Positions 15,442-25,300 of a stretch of DNA of 64,000 nt are shown here, piece after piece. The stretch lies in the NCBI GenBank assembly GCA_016282745.1, contig JAEELL010000034.1:1-64000 (forward strand), written 5' to 3'. This stretch comes from Lachnospiraceae bacterium (lineage in GTDB: Bacteria > Bacillota > Clostridia > Lachnospirales > Lachnospiraceae). The notes beneath the pieces are model-generated. The model was not told the DNA's origin, made no database searches, and was given only the letters and a program-made list of their open reading frames with translations. The first letter of the stretch is position 1; every line of letters begins with the position of its first letter. A program made the translations under genes and the position numbers.

Positions 15442-17625
15442 TCAGGCATCTACTCTCTGCCTTCTTACAAGTTCTGCAAAGAAACCCTCTTTTGCAATAA
15501 GATCATCATATGAACCATCTTCAATGATACGTCCTTTATCTAAAACAATTATTCGATCACACTGTTTTATAGTAGAGAGACGGTGTGCAATTACAATTCG
15601 AGTACACTTCAATTTATCCAATGACTCGGACACTATTTTCTGAGTAATATTGTCAAGTGCACTGGTAGCCTCGTCAAACATAAGTATTTTGGGTTTATTT
15701 GCAATAGCTCTGGCAATTAACAGTCTCTGTTTCTGTCCACCTGATATACCGCCCTGCCCTTCTGAAACAAGAGTAAACATATTCATTGGCATATCTCTAA
15801 TATCATCTGCAAAACCTGCCATCTCGGCTGCTTCCCATGCATCATCAAGAGTCAATCTTGGATTATTGATTACGATATTGGAATATATATCTCCCATAAA
15901 TAATTTTCCGTTCTGCATTACAGATCCAATCTTCTTACGAAGTGACTTAAGATCCATACGTTCAATATCTTTTCCGTCATAGAACACACTGCCCTTTTGT
16001 GGTTTTTCAAATCCAAGCAGTATTCTCATCAGCGTTGATTTTCCGCAGCCTGTCTTACCTACTATTGCCACATATTGTCCCGGTCTTATTTTTAAAGTAA
16101 CCCCGTCAAGGACATTTGGCATATTTTCATTATAGGTAAAAGTAACATTGTTAAGTTCTATACCGCCTTTTAACTTCTCAACAACCTGTTTTTCTTCTGC
16201 TATCTCCGGCTGTGTCTCTAATATCGGTGATGCCATTTCTAAAATAGGAGCAATCTGAGCTGCCATAAGCGCAATTCCCGCAAGTGTTGTAAATGCACCA
16301 CTTACCATTCCATATGCAACATTGAACGCATAATACTCAGCCACAGATACTCCACTTTTAACTGCCTCAAAATACAGAACGATCGTTCCTATGAGAGTAA
16401 CTGCTAATGTAAGTGCCGAGTTTAATTTAATAAAAACAGGTACGTCATACAATAATTTTGCACTGTCACTGTATACTCTGCTCCATCTTGAAAATGCTCT
16501 CTTTTCCGCACCTGATAATTTTATTTTCTGAATTCCGGAAATAAGCGCATAGCTCATACCACTTTCTTTAGACGCATTTTCCATCTGCTGTCTTGAAATA
16601 TTAATCTGTATAAATGCGGATAAAATTGAAATACACAATGTTGAAATTATTACAAAAAGAGCCGGATTCACAAGAGACGGTGCATAAGCAAAAATCTGTG
16701 AAATATATGCCAACGAAAAAAGAGCAGTAAGACCTGTTGTAAATACCACTTCAAGAAGTCTCTCCACAAGCAGGTTAATGTATTCCGTACGATTAGCAAG
16801 TTCACCTGAACTATATTTTTTGAAAAAATCTGCAGGAAGTGAAAGAATTCTCATCATAGTGGCAGCCTCCACAGCAATACCGACACGACTCTTTATCCTT
16901 GATAATATCATTTCTTTGATAGTAGTTATCATTAGTGAGCTTGTAGATACACAGATCATAAATATTGCTATACCTGTCAGTGCTTGTATGCTGCCTGACT
17001 TTACAATATCTGAAAACAGCAATTCGTTTAATTTTGGAGTAATAAAGCCTATAAGTGTAACAAAAAGAGTGGCAACGCATATTAATAAGTTATCTGACAG
17101 GCTCAAATTTTCTCTTATATAACTCAAGAGTCCAATAACTCCTATCTTATCAGAAGGAAACGGTTTATAAAAAGCAACTGCTTCATTGTCTATAAGTTCC
17201 TGATTCTTACGACTGACTTTCACACGATTTCCAACTTTCGGATCCATCATAATATATCCGGTTGTACCTGCAGGTATAAGTGCAACGACACTTCCATCTG
17301 ACTTGAGAGTTCCAAGCATCGGTCCTGTTGCATCCCTATACCAGCCCTTTTCAAGAGTTATATTACGCCGCATTATACCATGAGGACGCATAAGATATTC
17401 CAGGGTTTCATTCATATCTGTGATACTGTTAGGAACCTCTCTCGGCTTAATATGGTATGCTTTGAGAATTTCACCAATAGCATCAGTCGCTGCCTGTCTC
17501 TGATCATTCATGGCCGCAGATAATCTGCTTCCCATTATTATTCCGGCTGCCCTGATAAAAGAGTCCTCAAAAGCCTCATTATCAGCCTTTATTCTGTTTT
17601 TTATCTGTTCATCAAACCAACCCAT
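15442..17625 (-). CDS. NHLM-type peptide exporter ABC subunit 2 (permease/ATPase, no peptidase)
   Basis: 727 residues. A ~160-residue cytoplasmic N-terminal domain holds no C39 peptidase. A six-helix exporter domain spans about 165-440 and an ABC ATPase the C-terminus: Walker A VGKTGCGKST near 523, signature ISGGQKQR, Walker B ILMFDEATSALD and AHRLSTI. It forms a heterodimeric exporter with the next upstream gene. The pairing of one C39-bearing and one peptidase-free half transporter is the NHLM_micro_ABC1/ABC2 arrangement known for Nif11- and nitrile-hydratase-type leader peptides. It lies 24 bases after ABC1. Confidence 0.9.
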   Translation of the reverse strand: MGWFDEQIKNRIKADNEAFEDSFIRAAGIIMGSRLSAAMNDQRQAATDAIGEILKAYHIKPREVPNSITDMNETLEYLMRPHGIMRRNITLEKGWYRDATGPMLGTLKSDGSVVALIPAGTTGYIMMDPKVGNRVKVSRKNQELIDNEAVAFYKPFPSDKIGVIGLLSYIRENLSLSDNLLICVATLFVTLIGFITPKLNELLFSDIVKSGSIQALTGIAIFMICVSTSSLMITTIKEMILSRIKSRVGIAVEAATMMRILSLPADFFKKYSSGELANRTEYINLLVERLLEVVFTTGLTALFSLAYISQIFAYAPSLVNPALFVIISTLCISILSAFIQINISRQQMENASKESGMSYALISGIQKIKLSGAEKRAFSRWSRVYSDSAKLLYDVPVFIKLNSALTLAVTLIGTIVLYFEAVKSGVSVAEYYAFNVAYGMVSGAFTTLAGIALMAAQIAPILEMASPILETQPEIAEEKQVVEKLKGGIELNNVTFTYNENMPNVLDGVTLKIRPGQYVAIVGKTGCGKSTLMRILLGFEKPQKGSVFYDGKDIERMDLKSLRKKIGSVMQNGKLFMGDIYSNIVINNPRLTLDDAWEAAEMAGFADDIRDMPMNMFTLVSEGQGGISGGQKQRLLIARAIANKPKILMFDEATSALDNITQKIVSESLDKLKCTRIVIAHRLSTIKQCDRIIVLDKGRIIEDGSYDDLIAKEGFFAELVRRQRVDA

Positions 17626-17649
17626 TCTTTTTCTCCTATGAATTTCTCA

Positions 17650-19830
17650 TTATTCACTGGTAACAAGTTCTGTATATGCGCCGCCAAGTGCCATCAATTC
17701 TTCATGCGTTCCGCGCTCAACAACCTTTCCTTTATCAAATACAATAATTTCATCACAGTCACGTATTGTTGATAATCTATGGGCAATAACAATACAGGTT
17801 ATATCTCTGTCTTTTACTGCATTTACTACCTCATACTCAGTCTTGGCATCAAGTGCACTGGTTGCCTCATCCATAACAATGATTGTCGGATCCTGAGCCA
17901 AAACCCTTGCAATTTCAATACGTTGCCGCTGACCTCCGGAAAAATCACGTCCACCTTCTAAAATCCTATAGCGGTAACCGCCCTCTCTTTCCATAATATC
18001 ATCATGAATCTTGGCATCACGTGCAGCCATTATCATCTCAAAATCCTCGATAGTGCTGTCCCACATTTTAATGTTGTTTTCTATTGTATCTTCAAATAGT
18101 GTTATTTCCTGATCAACGACAGCCACAGAACCTGTGAATACATTTCGATCAATCTCATCAATATGTCTGCCATCAAATAATATTTCTCCCTCCCACGGTT
18201 TATAGAGTCCTGAAATCAGTTTTGCCAGAGTGGATTTACCACATCCGGATGCACCCACAAATGCAACACGACTACCCGTATCAAGCTTCATGCTGAAATT
18301 CTCAATTAGTGGCGGTGCAAGTTTCGAATATCCAAAGGTAATATTTTTAAGTTCAAGCTTTCCCGAAAGCTTTGCATAACTGATATTTTCATCTATCTGT
18401 TCATCAATAAATTCAACATCCGTCGGATACTTCATAACGTCCTCTATACGTTCCATATCAGTACGCAATTCCTGCATCTGTTGTCCGGCATTAATTAATT
18501 TCTTTGCCGGCTGCATAAACGAGGCCATAAATCCTTGAAAAGCCATTACCATACCAATTGTAAATCTATCCGTCATACAAAGATATACACCTAAAATCAA
18601 AACTATATTATCAGCTAACGCTGTGATTATAGGGGGAATCAGTCCCAAATAGCTGTTAATCTTCATAAATCTGACATTCTGTGTATTGACACTTGCCTGA
18701 TATCCCGACCACTTCTCAAAGTAACCATTCTCTGCTCCACTTGCTTTGATTGTCTCTATCATCTCTATGCCCGATACTGTTGCTGCAGCAAGTTTTCCCG
18801 AATCACGCATCATAACACGTGTAATATTAATACGTTTATCAGATATTATCCGCGAAATCCATAGTTGTCCAACTACTGATATTAATCCAACCAAAGTAAG
18901 GATTAATGAATAACGAATCATAACAACAAGGTAAAAAACAAGCATAAGGGTTTCAAGCACAAGAGGTGACAAAGTATTAACAAGAGTCCTTGCAATGCTT
19001 GCATTAGCCTCCTGCCTCTGTTGCAGATCCCCAGCCATTCTTTGCGAGAAAAACTTCATCGGAAGACGAAGAACCTTCCACATATAATTCATATTACCTA
19101 CTATTGCCATTTTACCATCAAGTTTTAATGAATAAATCTCCTTTATGCACTCTGCAACAACCTGTATAACAGCAAGAATTGATAACGCTATTATAAAAGG
19201 TATCAACCAGTCAGGATCATTGCCCGTAAGAAGCCTGTCTATAAAAACACGCGAAAAACCTGACAGCATAATACCGGTAACTGATCCTATAAATGTTGTT
19301 ATTGATACAAATGCAACCGCTGCGGACGCACCTTTTAATCTGCTCTTTGCAAACTCAAATACACTTTTCGGTTTGCCTGACGGCTCAAAGGTATCTGTCG
19401 GCTCAAACATAAGGCAGATTCCCGTATAACCCTCATCAAACTGTTCAAAAGACATGGCTATATAACCACGGGCCGGATCATTGACATATACCTTGTTTCC
19501 CTTAAAACCGTCAAGAACAATAAAATGATTAAACTCCCAATGAACAATCATTGGGAATTTACCATTTTTCTTAAGATTTTCCGGACTGTAACGATATGCC
19601 TTTGCAGTCATCCCATAGCTTCTGGCTGCCAATAATATATTCTTTGCATTTGAACCGTCACGTGATACGCCACAATCTTCTCGTACCTGTTCAAGCGGTA
19701 TCCACTTGTTATAATAAGCAAGTATCATAGTAAGTGATGCCGCTCCACATTCCAACGCCTCCATCTGCATTACAACCGGAACCCTGGCTACCCCGTTTGC
19801 AACCGGCTCTTTTACAATTTGTTTTGTCAT
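17650..19830 (-). CDS. NHLM-type peptide exporter ABC subunit 1 with C39 leader peptidase
   Basis: 726 residues. The peptidase C39 domain spans about residues 15-145, with catalytic Cys in QMEALECGAASL, His in HWEFNHFIVLDG and Asp in VNDPARG. Six membrane helices follow (about 165-440) and then an ABC ATPase: VGASGCGKST near 527, FSGGQRQR, IIVMDEATSALD. It should cut peptides after a double-glycine motif and export the C-terminal part. Two such peptides are encoded in the same block, the Nif11 precursor at 20107 and the 49-residue peptide at 33356. GAGG precedes the ATG. Confidence 0.92.
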   Translation of the reverse strand: MTKQIVKEPVANGVARVPVVMQMEALECGAASLTMILAYYNKWIPLEQVREDCGVSRDGSNAKNILLAARSYGMTAKAYRYSPENLKKNGKFPMIVHWEFNHFIVLDGFKGNKVYVNDPARGYIAMSFEQFDEGYTGICLMFEPTDTFEPSGKPKSVFEFAKSRLKGASAAVAFVSITTFIGSVTGIMLSGFSRVFIDRLLTGNDPDWLIPFIIALSILAVIQVVAECIKEIYSLKLDGKMAIVGNMNYMWKVLRLPMKFFSQRMAGDLQQRQEANASIARTLVNTLSPLVLETLMLVFYLVVMIRYSLILTLVGLISVVGQLWISRIISDKRINITRVMMRDSGKLAAATVSGIEMIETIKASGAENGYFEKWSGYQASVNTQNVRFMKINSYLGLIPPIITALADNIVLILGVYLCMTDRFTIGMVMAFQGFMASFMQPAKKLINAGQQMQELRTDMERIEDVMKYPTDVEFIDEQIDENISYAKLSGKLELKNITFGYSKLAPPLIENFSMKLDTGSRVAFVGASGCGKSTLAKLISGLYKPWEGEILFDGRHIDEIDRNVFTGSVAVVDQEITLFEDTIENNIKMWDSTIEDFEMIMAARDAKIHDDIMEREGGYRYRILEGGRDFSGGQRQRIEIARVLAQDPTIIVMDEATSALDAKTEYEVVNAVKDRDITCIVIAHRLSTIRDCDEIIVFDKGKVVERGTHEELMALGGAYTELVTSE

Positions 19831-19840
19831 TCCCCATACC

Positions 19841-20065
19841 TCAATTCATAATAAAAGTAATCGGAGCAACTGTTTGTGTTGTTCCGTCATCATTATGTAT
19901 CGTCAGTTCTCCTGTTATTCCCCATACTATAGCCCCTATAAGCAAAATAACGATTGCTGCAAGCGTCAGCCAAACGCTTGGTGTTGTAACTTTAATATAG
20001 TCATCTAACTTTTCAGGAGAAGAAACCTTATCTATACTTTTTTTTCTAAAAATTCCATTGTCCAT
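19841..20065 (-). CDS. Truncated NHLP secretion protein (HlyD-type membrane stump)
   Basis: 74 residues. The N-terminus (FRKKSIDKVSSPEKLDDYIK, then a Trp-containing membrane helix about 32-52) matches the start of NHLP bacteriocin-system secretion proteins, the HlyD-like adaptors of NHLM exporters. Those normally continue for about 200 further residues of coiled coil and beta barrel. Here the frame ends at a stop right after a short extracytoplasmic tail (TVAPITFIMN), 10 bases before ABC1. There is no leftover coding sequence between, so this is either a clean deletion or a genuine mini-form suited to a cell without an outer membrane. Confidence 0.65.
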   Translation of the reverse strand: MDNGIFRKKSIDKVSSPEKLDDYIKVTTPSVWLTLAAIVILLIGAIVWGITGELTIHNDDGTTQTVAPITFIMN

Positions 20066-20106
20066 AATATCGATTCCTCTATACTATATCTCTTTCCGTT
20101 TGATAA

Positions 20107-20427
20107 TTAACAAAATCTGGAAATAGAATCATAAGCCTTAGTCTTTTTCTTTAAATATGCCATTTTGACACTACAACTCATTTTTATATTGTATGCATAT
20201 TGAACTCTACCACCGGCAACATCTTCTACATCCTTATCTTCTAATTCTCCCTCGTAGGATGAGTCATTGATAGACTTAATAAGTTCAATTATCTCATCTG
20301 CCGTAGCTTCACAATCATGCTTGCGGATAAAAGACTCAAATTCCGTCTTATTCTTTAATCCATTTATCTCTTTTAATAACTCTTCTGATTCATTAATCTC
20401 AAGAAATAGTTCTTCTATGGTTTTCAT
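20107..20427 (-). CDS. Nif11-type leader precursor peptide
   Basis: 106 residues. The leader (1-73) is an acidic, helical Nif11-like domain ending in DVEDVAGG, the double-glycine site for a C39 peptidase. The predicted core (74-106) is basic, begins RVQYAYNIKM and carries two Cys (Cys85 and the C-terminal Cys106) with several Ser, Thr and Tyr. The leader has one Cys (Cys39). GGGGTG precedes the ATG. It sits 41 bases before the exporter genes. No LanM, radical-SAM, YcaO or cyclodehydratase gene is in the window, so the core may be unmodified, disulfide-linked or handled by an unusual enzyme of the cluster. Confidence 0.82.
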   Translation of the reverse strand: MKTIEELFLEINESEELLKEINGLKNKTEFESFIRKHDCEATADEIIELIKSINDSSYEGELEDKDVEDVAGGRVQYAYNIKMSCSVKMAYLKKKTKAYDSISRFC

Positions 20428-20487
20428 CGTAACACCCCTTCATATCATGACAAACTTAAACCTACTAAAATATATGACACCAAATCA

Positions 20488-20895
20488 TTATATAAGTTTT
20501 CTTATCCGTAAAATATTCTGTCCATCCTTATACTCATATTCAACGCTATCCATACTCTTCTTTACCATTAATATACCAAGTCCTCCAATTTCACGTTCAT
20601 CTGCAGAAAGAGTAATATCAGGATCTTCTTTTACAAGAGGATCATATGGAATCCCATTATCAATAAATGTAATTGTAACAGCAGGAGGATTCTGGTCAAC
20701 CTCTACCCTGATTGTTGCGTAACCCGTAACCGGATCATATGCATAATGAGCAATATTAACAAACAGTTCTTCCACGGCAATATCAATCTGAGTCTGAACC
20801 TTCACGGAACAATTAAGCGGTTCTAACTGTTCATCTACAAATGCTATTACATTTTCTAAGTTTTCAATCACAGCTTCGAGATTTAACTCCTTCAT
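20488..20895 (-). CDS. RsbW-like anti-sigma/anti-anti-sigma kinase (ATP-binding)
   Basis: About 135 residues, a GHKL-fold serine kinase of the RsbW/SpoIIAB type. The N box is QIDIAVEELFVNIAHYAY, G1 is FIDNGIPYDP and the lid/G2 region is IGGLGILMVKKSMD. It should phosphorylate the STAS protein encoded at 26629. I use the ATG at 20895, 4 bases after the stop of the SpoIIE gene and behind GGTGAGAGG; a TTG seven codons upstream would overlap it. No sigma factor is in the window, so its binding target besides the STAS protein is unknown. Confidence 0.85.
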   Translation of the reverse strand: MKELNLEAVIENLENVIAFVDEQLEPLNCSVKVQTQIDIAVEELFVNIAHYAYDPVTGYATIRVEVDQNPPAVTITFIDNGIPYDPLVKEDPDITLSADEREIGGLGILMVKKSMDSVEYEYKDGQNILRIRKLI

Positions 20896-20899
20896 CCTC

Positions 20900-22369
20900 T
20901 CACCCCCTGTTACCAAAATATGAAAATCCTAACATTGTTATATCATCGAACTGTGGTGCCTCACCAACAAATGCTGAAATATCATCTTTAACCGCCATTA
21001 ATGCTTCCTTCGGAGTAGCATTAATGTTTCTGTTAAGAGCAGCCAGCATTCGATCTGTACCAAACATCTCATCATTAAAATTAGTTGCCTCCGGCACACC
21101 GTCTGTATATACAAACAGGCTGTCACCAGGCTTTAGCTCAAACTCATGCTCCTTAAACTTAATTCCCTCAAGTGTTGCTACAGCAGGCGAATGACGATAC
21201 TTAACCATTTCATATTTACCACCGGCACGACGAATAACCGGATGCTCGTGGCCTGCATTTGCTGCCATACCTTTACCTGTTGAAATCTCAATAATCCCAA
21301 GCCAAACCGTAACGAAAAGTTCTGCATCGTTGCCCTCACACAACTGATCATTAACATATGCAAGTACCTCTGCCGGTGAACCTCCGATTTGTGCCTGATT
21401 CTTGATGAGTGTCTTTGCGATTACCATGAAGAGAGCTGCCGGTACTCCTTTACCGGATACATCAGCCATAACAAGTCCAATATGATCATCGTCAATAAGG
21501 AAGAAATCATAAAAATCTCCTCCAACCTCTTTTGCCGGATCCATTGATGCATGAAGATCGAATTCTTTACGTTCAGGAAATGCAGGAAAAATTCTTGGAA
21601 GCATATCTGCCTGGATCTGTGTAGCGACATTTAACTCTGCACCTATTCTCTCCTTTTCCTTTTCTGCCTTCTTAGCCTCAACTGTCCATCTTATAGAAGA
21701 GAATATCTGAATGTATTCAACTATAAATATCAAACATATTGTCAAATAAAGTGGAAGAAAAAAAGTACTTGTAGGAACAATCCCTGTAGCATTAGTCACA
21801 AGATTGATAACAAAGAAACCAACAATCGAAATCGCCGGTGCCACAAGATAATTCTTCATCTGTCCTTCAGCAAATGCAAGAATTTCCTTCATTTGCTTTT
21901 TTAGAAGGAAGTAATAAAGAATTCCTATAATAAAGAATACAATTACTTTAATTCCGGAAAAAAGCAAAATATTGCCCACAGTATAAGGACCAAATACCGG
22001 ATCAAAAAGATTCATCTTTGCACCTAGAATGGTGTCAGCTGTTCCACAGAACAGGAATGTTGACACGCTGGCAATAAGCGGCATAGTAAGTCCGATAAAT
22101 ATCTTATTCTCCGGTGTTTCTGTGTACATTATACATAATGCTATACAGAGAATCACACATTGTCCTATGGCAGACATGACATCATTGTTGATATCAAGCT
22201 TATAACTGATAAGTACTGCCAGATAATCAACTACTATAGCAAACATCCAGCAAGCAAACATTTTCCCTTTCTTATACTTACTAGTCAATGTCATATTTGC
22301 CAATATTGCACTGAATATAAAATTAATGACTGATGCCATTGACCATATTAAATAGATCACATTGTTCAT
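20900..22369 (-). CDS. Membrane-bound SpoIIE/RsbU-type PP2C phosphatase
   Basis: 489 residues. About seven N-terminal membrane helices (1-230) are followed by a short linker (EKERIGAELNVATQIQADML, the usual SpoIIE/RsbU switch helix) and a PP2C domain. Metal-binding Asp residues are in VGGDFYDFF, VMADVSGKGVPA and YTDGVPEA. It dephosphorylates a phospho-STAS protein, opposing the RsbW-like kinase. The membrane domain may sense a ligand or an export state. Its start overlaps the NRPS stop by one base, so phosphatase and NRPS are made from one message. Confidence 0.88.
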   Translation of the reverse strand: MNNVIYLIWSMASVINFIFSAILANMTLTSKYKKGKMFACWMFAIVVDYLAVLISYKLDINNDVMSAIGQCVILCIALCIMYTETPENKIFIGLTMPLIASVSTFLFCGTADTILGAKMNLFDPVFGPYTVGNILLFSGIKVIVFFIIGILYYFLLKKQMKEILAFAEGQMKNYLVAPAISIVGFFVINLVTNATGIVPTSTFFLPLYLTICLIFIVEYIQIFSSIRWTVEAKKAEKEKERIGAELNVATQIQADMLPRIFPAFPERKEFDLHASMDPAKEVGGDFYDFFLIDDDHIGLVMADVSGKGVPAALFMVIAKTLIKNQAQIGGSPAEVLAYVNDQLCEGNDAELFVTVWLGIIEISTGKGMAANAGHEHPVIRRAGGKYEMVKYRHSPAVATLEGIKFKEHEFELKPGDSLFVYTDGVPEATNFNDEMFGTDRMLAALNRNINATPKEALMAVKDDISAFVGEAPQFDDITMLGFSYFGNRG

Positions 22370-25300
22370 TATACCCCTCCTTCGAACATTCCAAATTCAT
22401 CTAATACTCTAAGATACTTATCAAGGTATTCATCTGTAATCTTACCCCAATCAAGACCAAGCTTATCAATAAGAGTACTTGTAAACTGTTGTGAAACATC
22501 AGTAAATCTATAGTCTATATCAGGTCTTTCTGCCAGAATACCTTCTGCAAGCTGTCTGCCCGCTTTATCCTTAATCAACTCCTGAATAAGATTTTCAAAC
22601 TCATCATCAGATACAACCTCTACACTGCGTCCAATTCCTGCTGCCGCGTCAAACAGCTGCTTAAATGAAATCTCCTCATCAGGTGATACGTGAAATACCG
22701 AATACTTCTCAGAAAGCATACTAAGATGAACTATCATTCTTGCAACCTCATCAACAGGTGAAAAATTAACACTTGCCTTATATATACTCTCCGGCACCTT
22801 GCCAATACGTATATAAGATGAGATTTGCCTTGTAAATGCATTAGTATTCTTGTTGAGTTGGAACTCACCATCTGAAAGTCTTCCCTGAAGATTACCAATA
22901 CGCATAATCTTTGTATTAACGGAATGCTTTGCCATTGCATTGAGTGCTTCATATTCTGCCATAAACTTAGAAAGCATGTATTGATTGTCAATTTCCTGTC
23001 CAATATATAACTTCTGCTCGGTCAAAGTAAGAGGCTTACTTCCTCTCTTATATATACCTCCTACACTGATTGTTGATATCTGAATAAACATTGAGTCTTT
23101 TTTACACAGACCTAACAGATTTCTGACACCTCCTGTATTAATCCTTTCAAGCTTATCATCATAGGCAAAATGTGAAACATCAGCAGCACAGTTGATAACA
23201 GTATCAAAAGAAACCTCTAAAGGATCGTCAAATATTAAAGGCTTTGAAATATCGCCTGAAACGGCAAATATCTTTTTGCCGATCAGTTCTGCAAAACTGT
23301 CATTTTCAAAATAGAACAGAAGATTCTTAAGCCTCTTTTCAGGGCTAAGTCGCTTAGTAGGTCTTATCAGACAATAAATATTGTCATATGAATCGGGTTC
23401 TTTTAATATCTCCATAAGAATATGCAATCCCAAAAATCCGGAAGCACCGGTAAGAAGTACATTTCCTAACTTACGACTCTCTACAACCTCTTCCTTTGCT
23501 GAAATAACATTGTCTGATAATAATTTGTCAATATCATCATATACTATCTTCTTATACTTATGTTCCTTATCTGTAGTCTCTTTAACCTCAGCCATAACTC
23601 TATACATGTACTGAGATAACAGCTCAGGCGTTGGATATTTGAATATATCGCCAAACTTAAGATTAACTTCTGTCAATTTTTCTTCAATCTCATGAATGAG
23701 TACTGCAGTATGAAGGGAATCTCCACCTATCTCAAAAAAGTTGTCGTCTATACCAACCTTCTCTAATTCTAATACCTTTTCAAAAACTTCACATACAATC
23801 CTCTGATACTCATTTTCCGGCTCTCTGTAGGAAGACACATACCTGACAGGTATCTGTTCTAACTTTTTGAGGTCAACCTTACCTCCCGGAGTCCTTGGAA
23901 TATCATCAATCTCCTTAAAAATATCCGGTACCATATACAACGTAAGGTGTTCACGAAGATACTTTGTCAAATTTTCAGGTACCACTATTTGTCCGGGGCT
24001 TACGGTATAAAATCCGACCAAATGCTCTCTGCCCTGTATTCTTCTGACTTTTGCACATGCAGCACTTACTCCGTCATAAGATAACATGCAGTTTTCTATC
24101 TCTGACAATTCTATCCTAAGCCCTCTGATCTTAACCTGAAAATCATTACGACCATGGTATTCAATTCTGCCATCCGGTAAAAATCTGCCAATATCTCCGG
24201 TACGATACACTCGTCTTCCATATATGTTAACAAATTTATTATTTGTTTCCTTATCCAGATTATGGTAGCCTATACCGACACCCATTCCATAAATGCATAT
24301 CTCTCCAAGCGTTCCGTAAGGCATAAGTCTGTTTTTATCATCCAGCAAAAGTATTCCGGTATTGGCAATCGGACGTCCGATGGATACATCATCGCCGGCC
24401 TCTGCAACGGTAGCACCGATTGTTGTCTCAGTTGGACCATATCCGTTATATATACGTATACCGTAATTCTCCTTAAGCTCAGTCACTAATGTTCCGGGCA
24501 GTGACTCTCCTGCCGATAATATCGCATCAACATTGCCAAGTGCTTTCTTAAAGGACTCATCTCTTAAGTAAGCTAAAATTCTCGAAGGCGTACAATGAAG
24601 AAGATTAGCCTTGTGCTTTTCAATAAGTATTGCCAATTCACTAGGGTCCGCCAGAGAATCCTCAGGTGCAAACTCGATAAATGAACCATTATACAATGTT
24701 AATAAAATCTCTGAAAGTGAAATATCAAAGCATACAGAACCAATAGCCACAATACCTTTTCCATTCTTAACAATCTCTCTGTTAAATGGGTTATTATCCG
24801 GATTCGTAAAATTAACAATTCCTCTGTGAGAAAGCATAACCCCCTTAGGATTACCTGTAGTTCCGGAAGTATATATACTGTATGCCATCTGTTGTTGGGA
24901 AATATCAAGTTCAGGATTACTGTCGTTATCATTAGACAGCAACTCATCTATATTGACAAGTTCGATTTCATAATCTTCCTTATCAGGCTTAGTCTCATCA
25001 CTAACGATCATTTTCTTAGCGCCACTATCCCTGATAATATAATCTATTCGTTTCTGAGGATATGCAGGATCAATTGGAATAAATGCTGCCCCTGACTTTG
25101 AAATACCAAACATTGCAGGTATCAATCTATAATCCCTTTTCAGCATATAAAGGACAGGTTCTCCCTGATAGACTCCAATATCTGTCAAACCATGTGCAAT
25201 CCTGTTAGATACTCTGTCAAGTTCATTATAGGTAAATGATTTCTCACCTGCATAAAAAGCCGGTCTGTCACCATATCTTTTTACAGAATCTCTTAACAGA

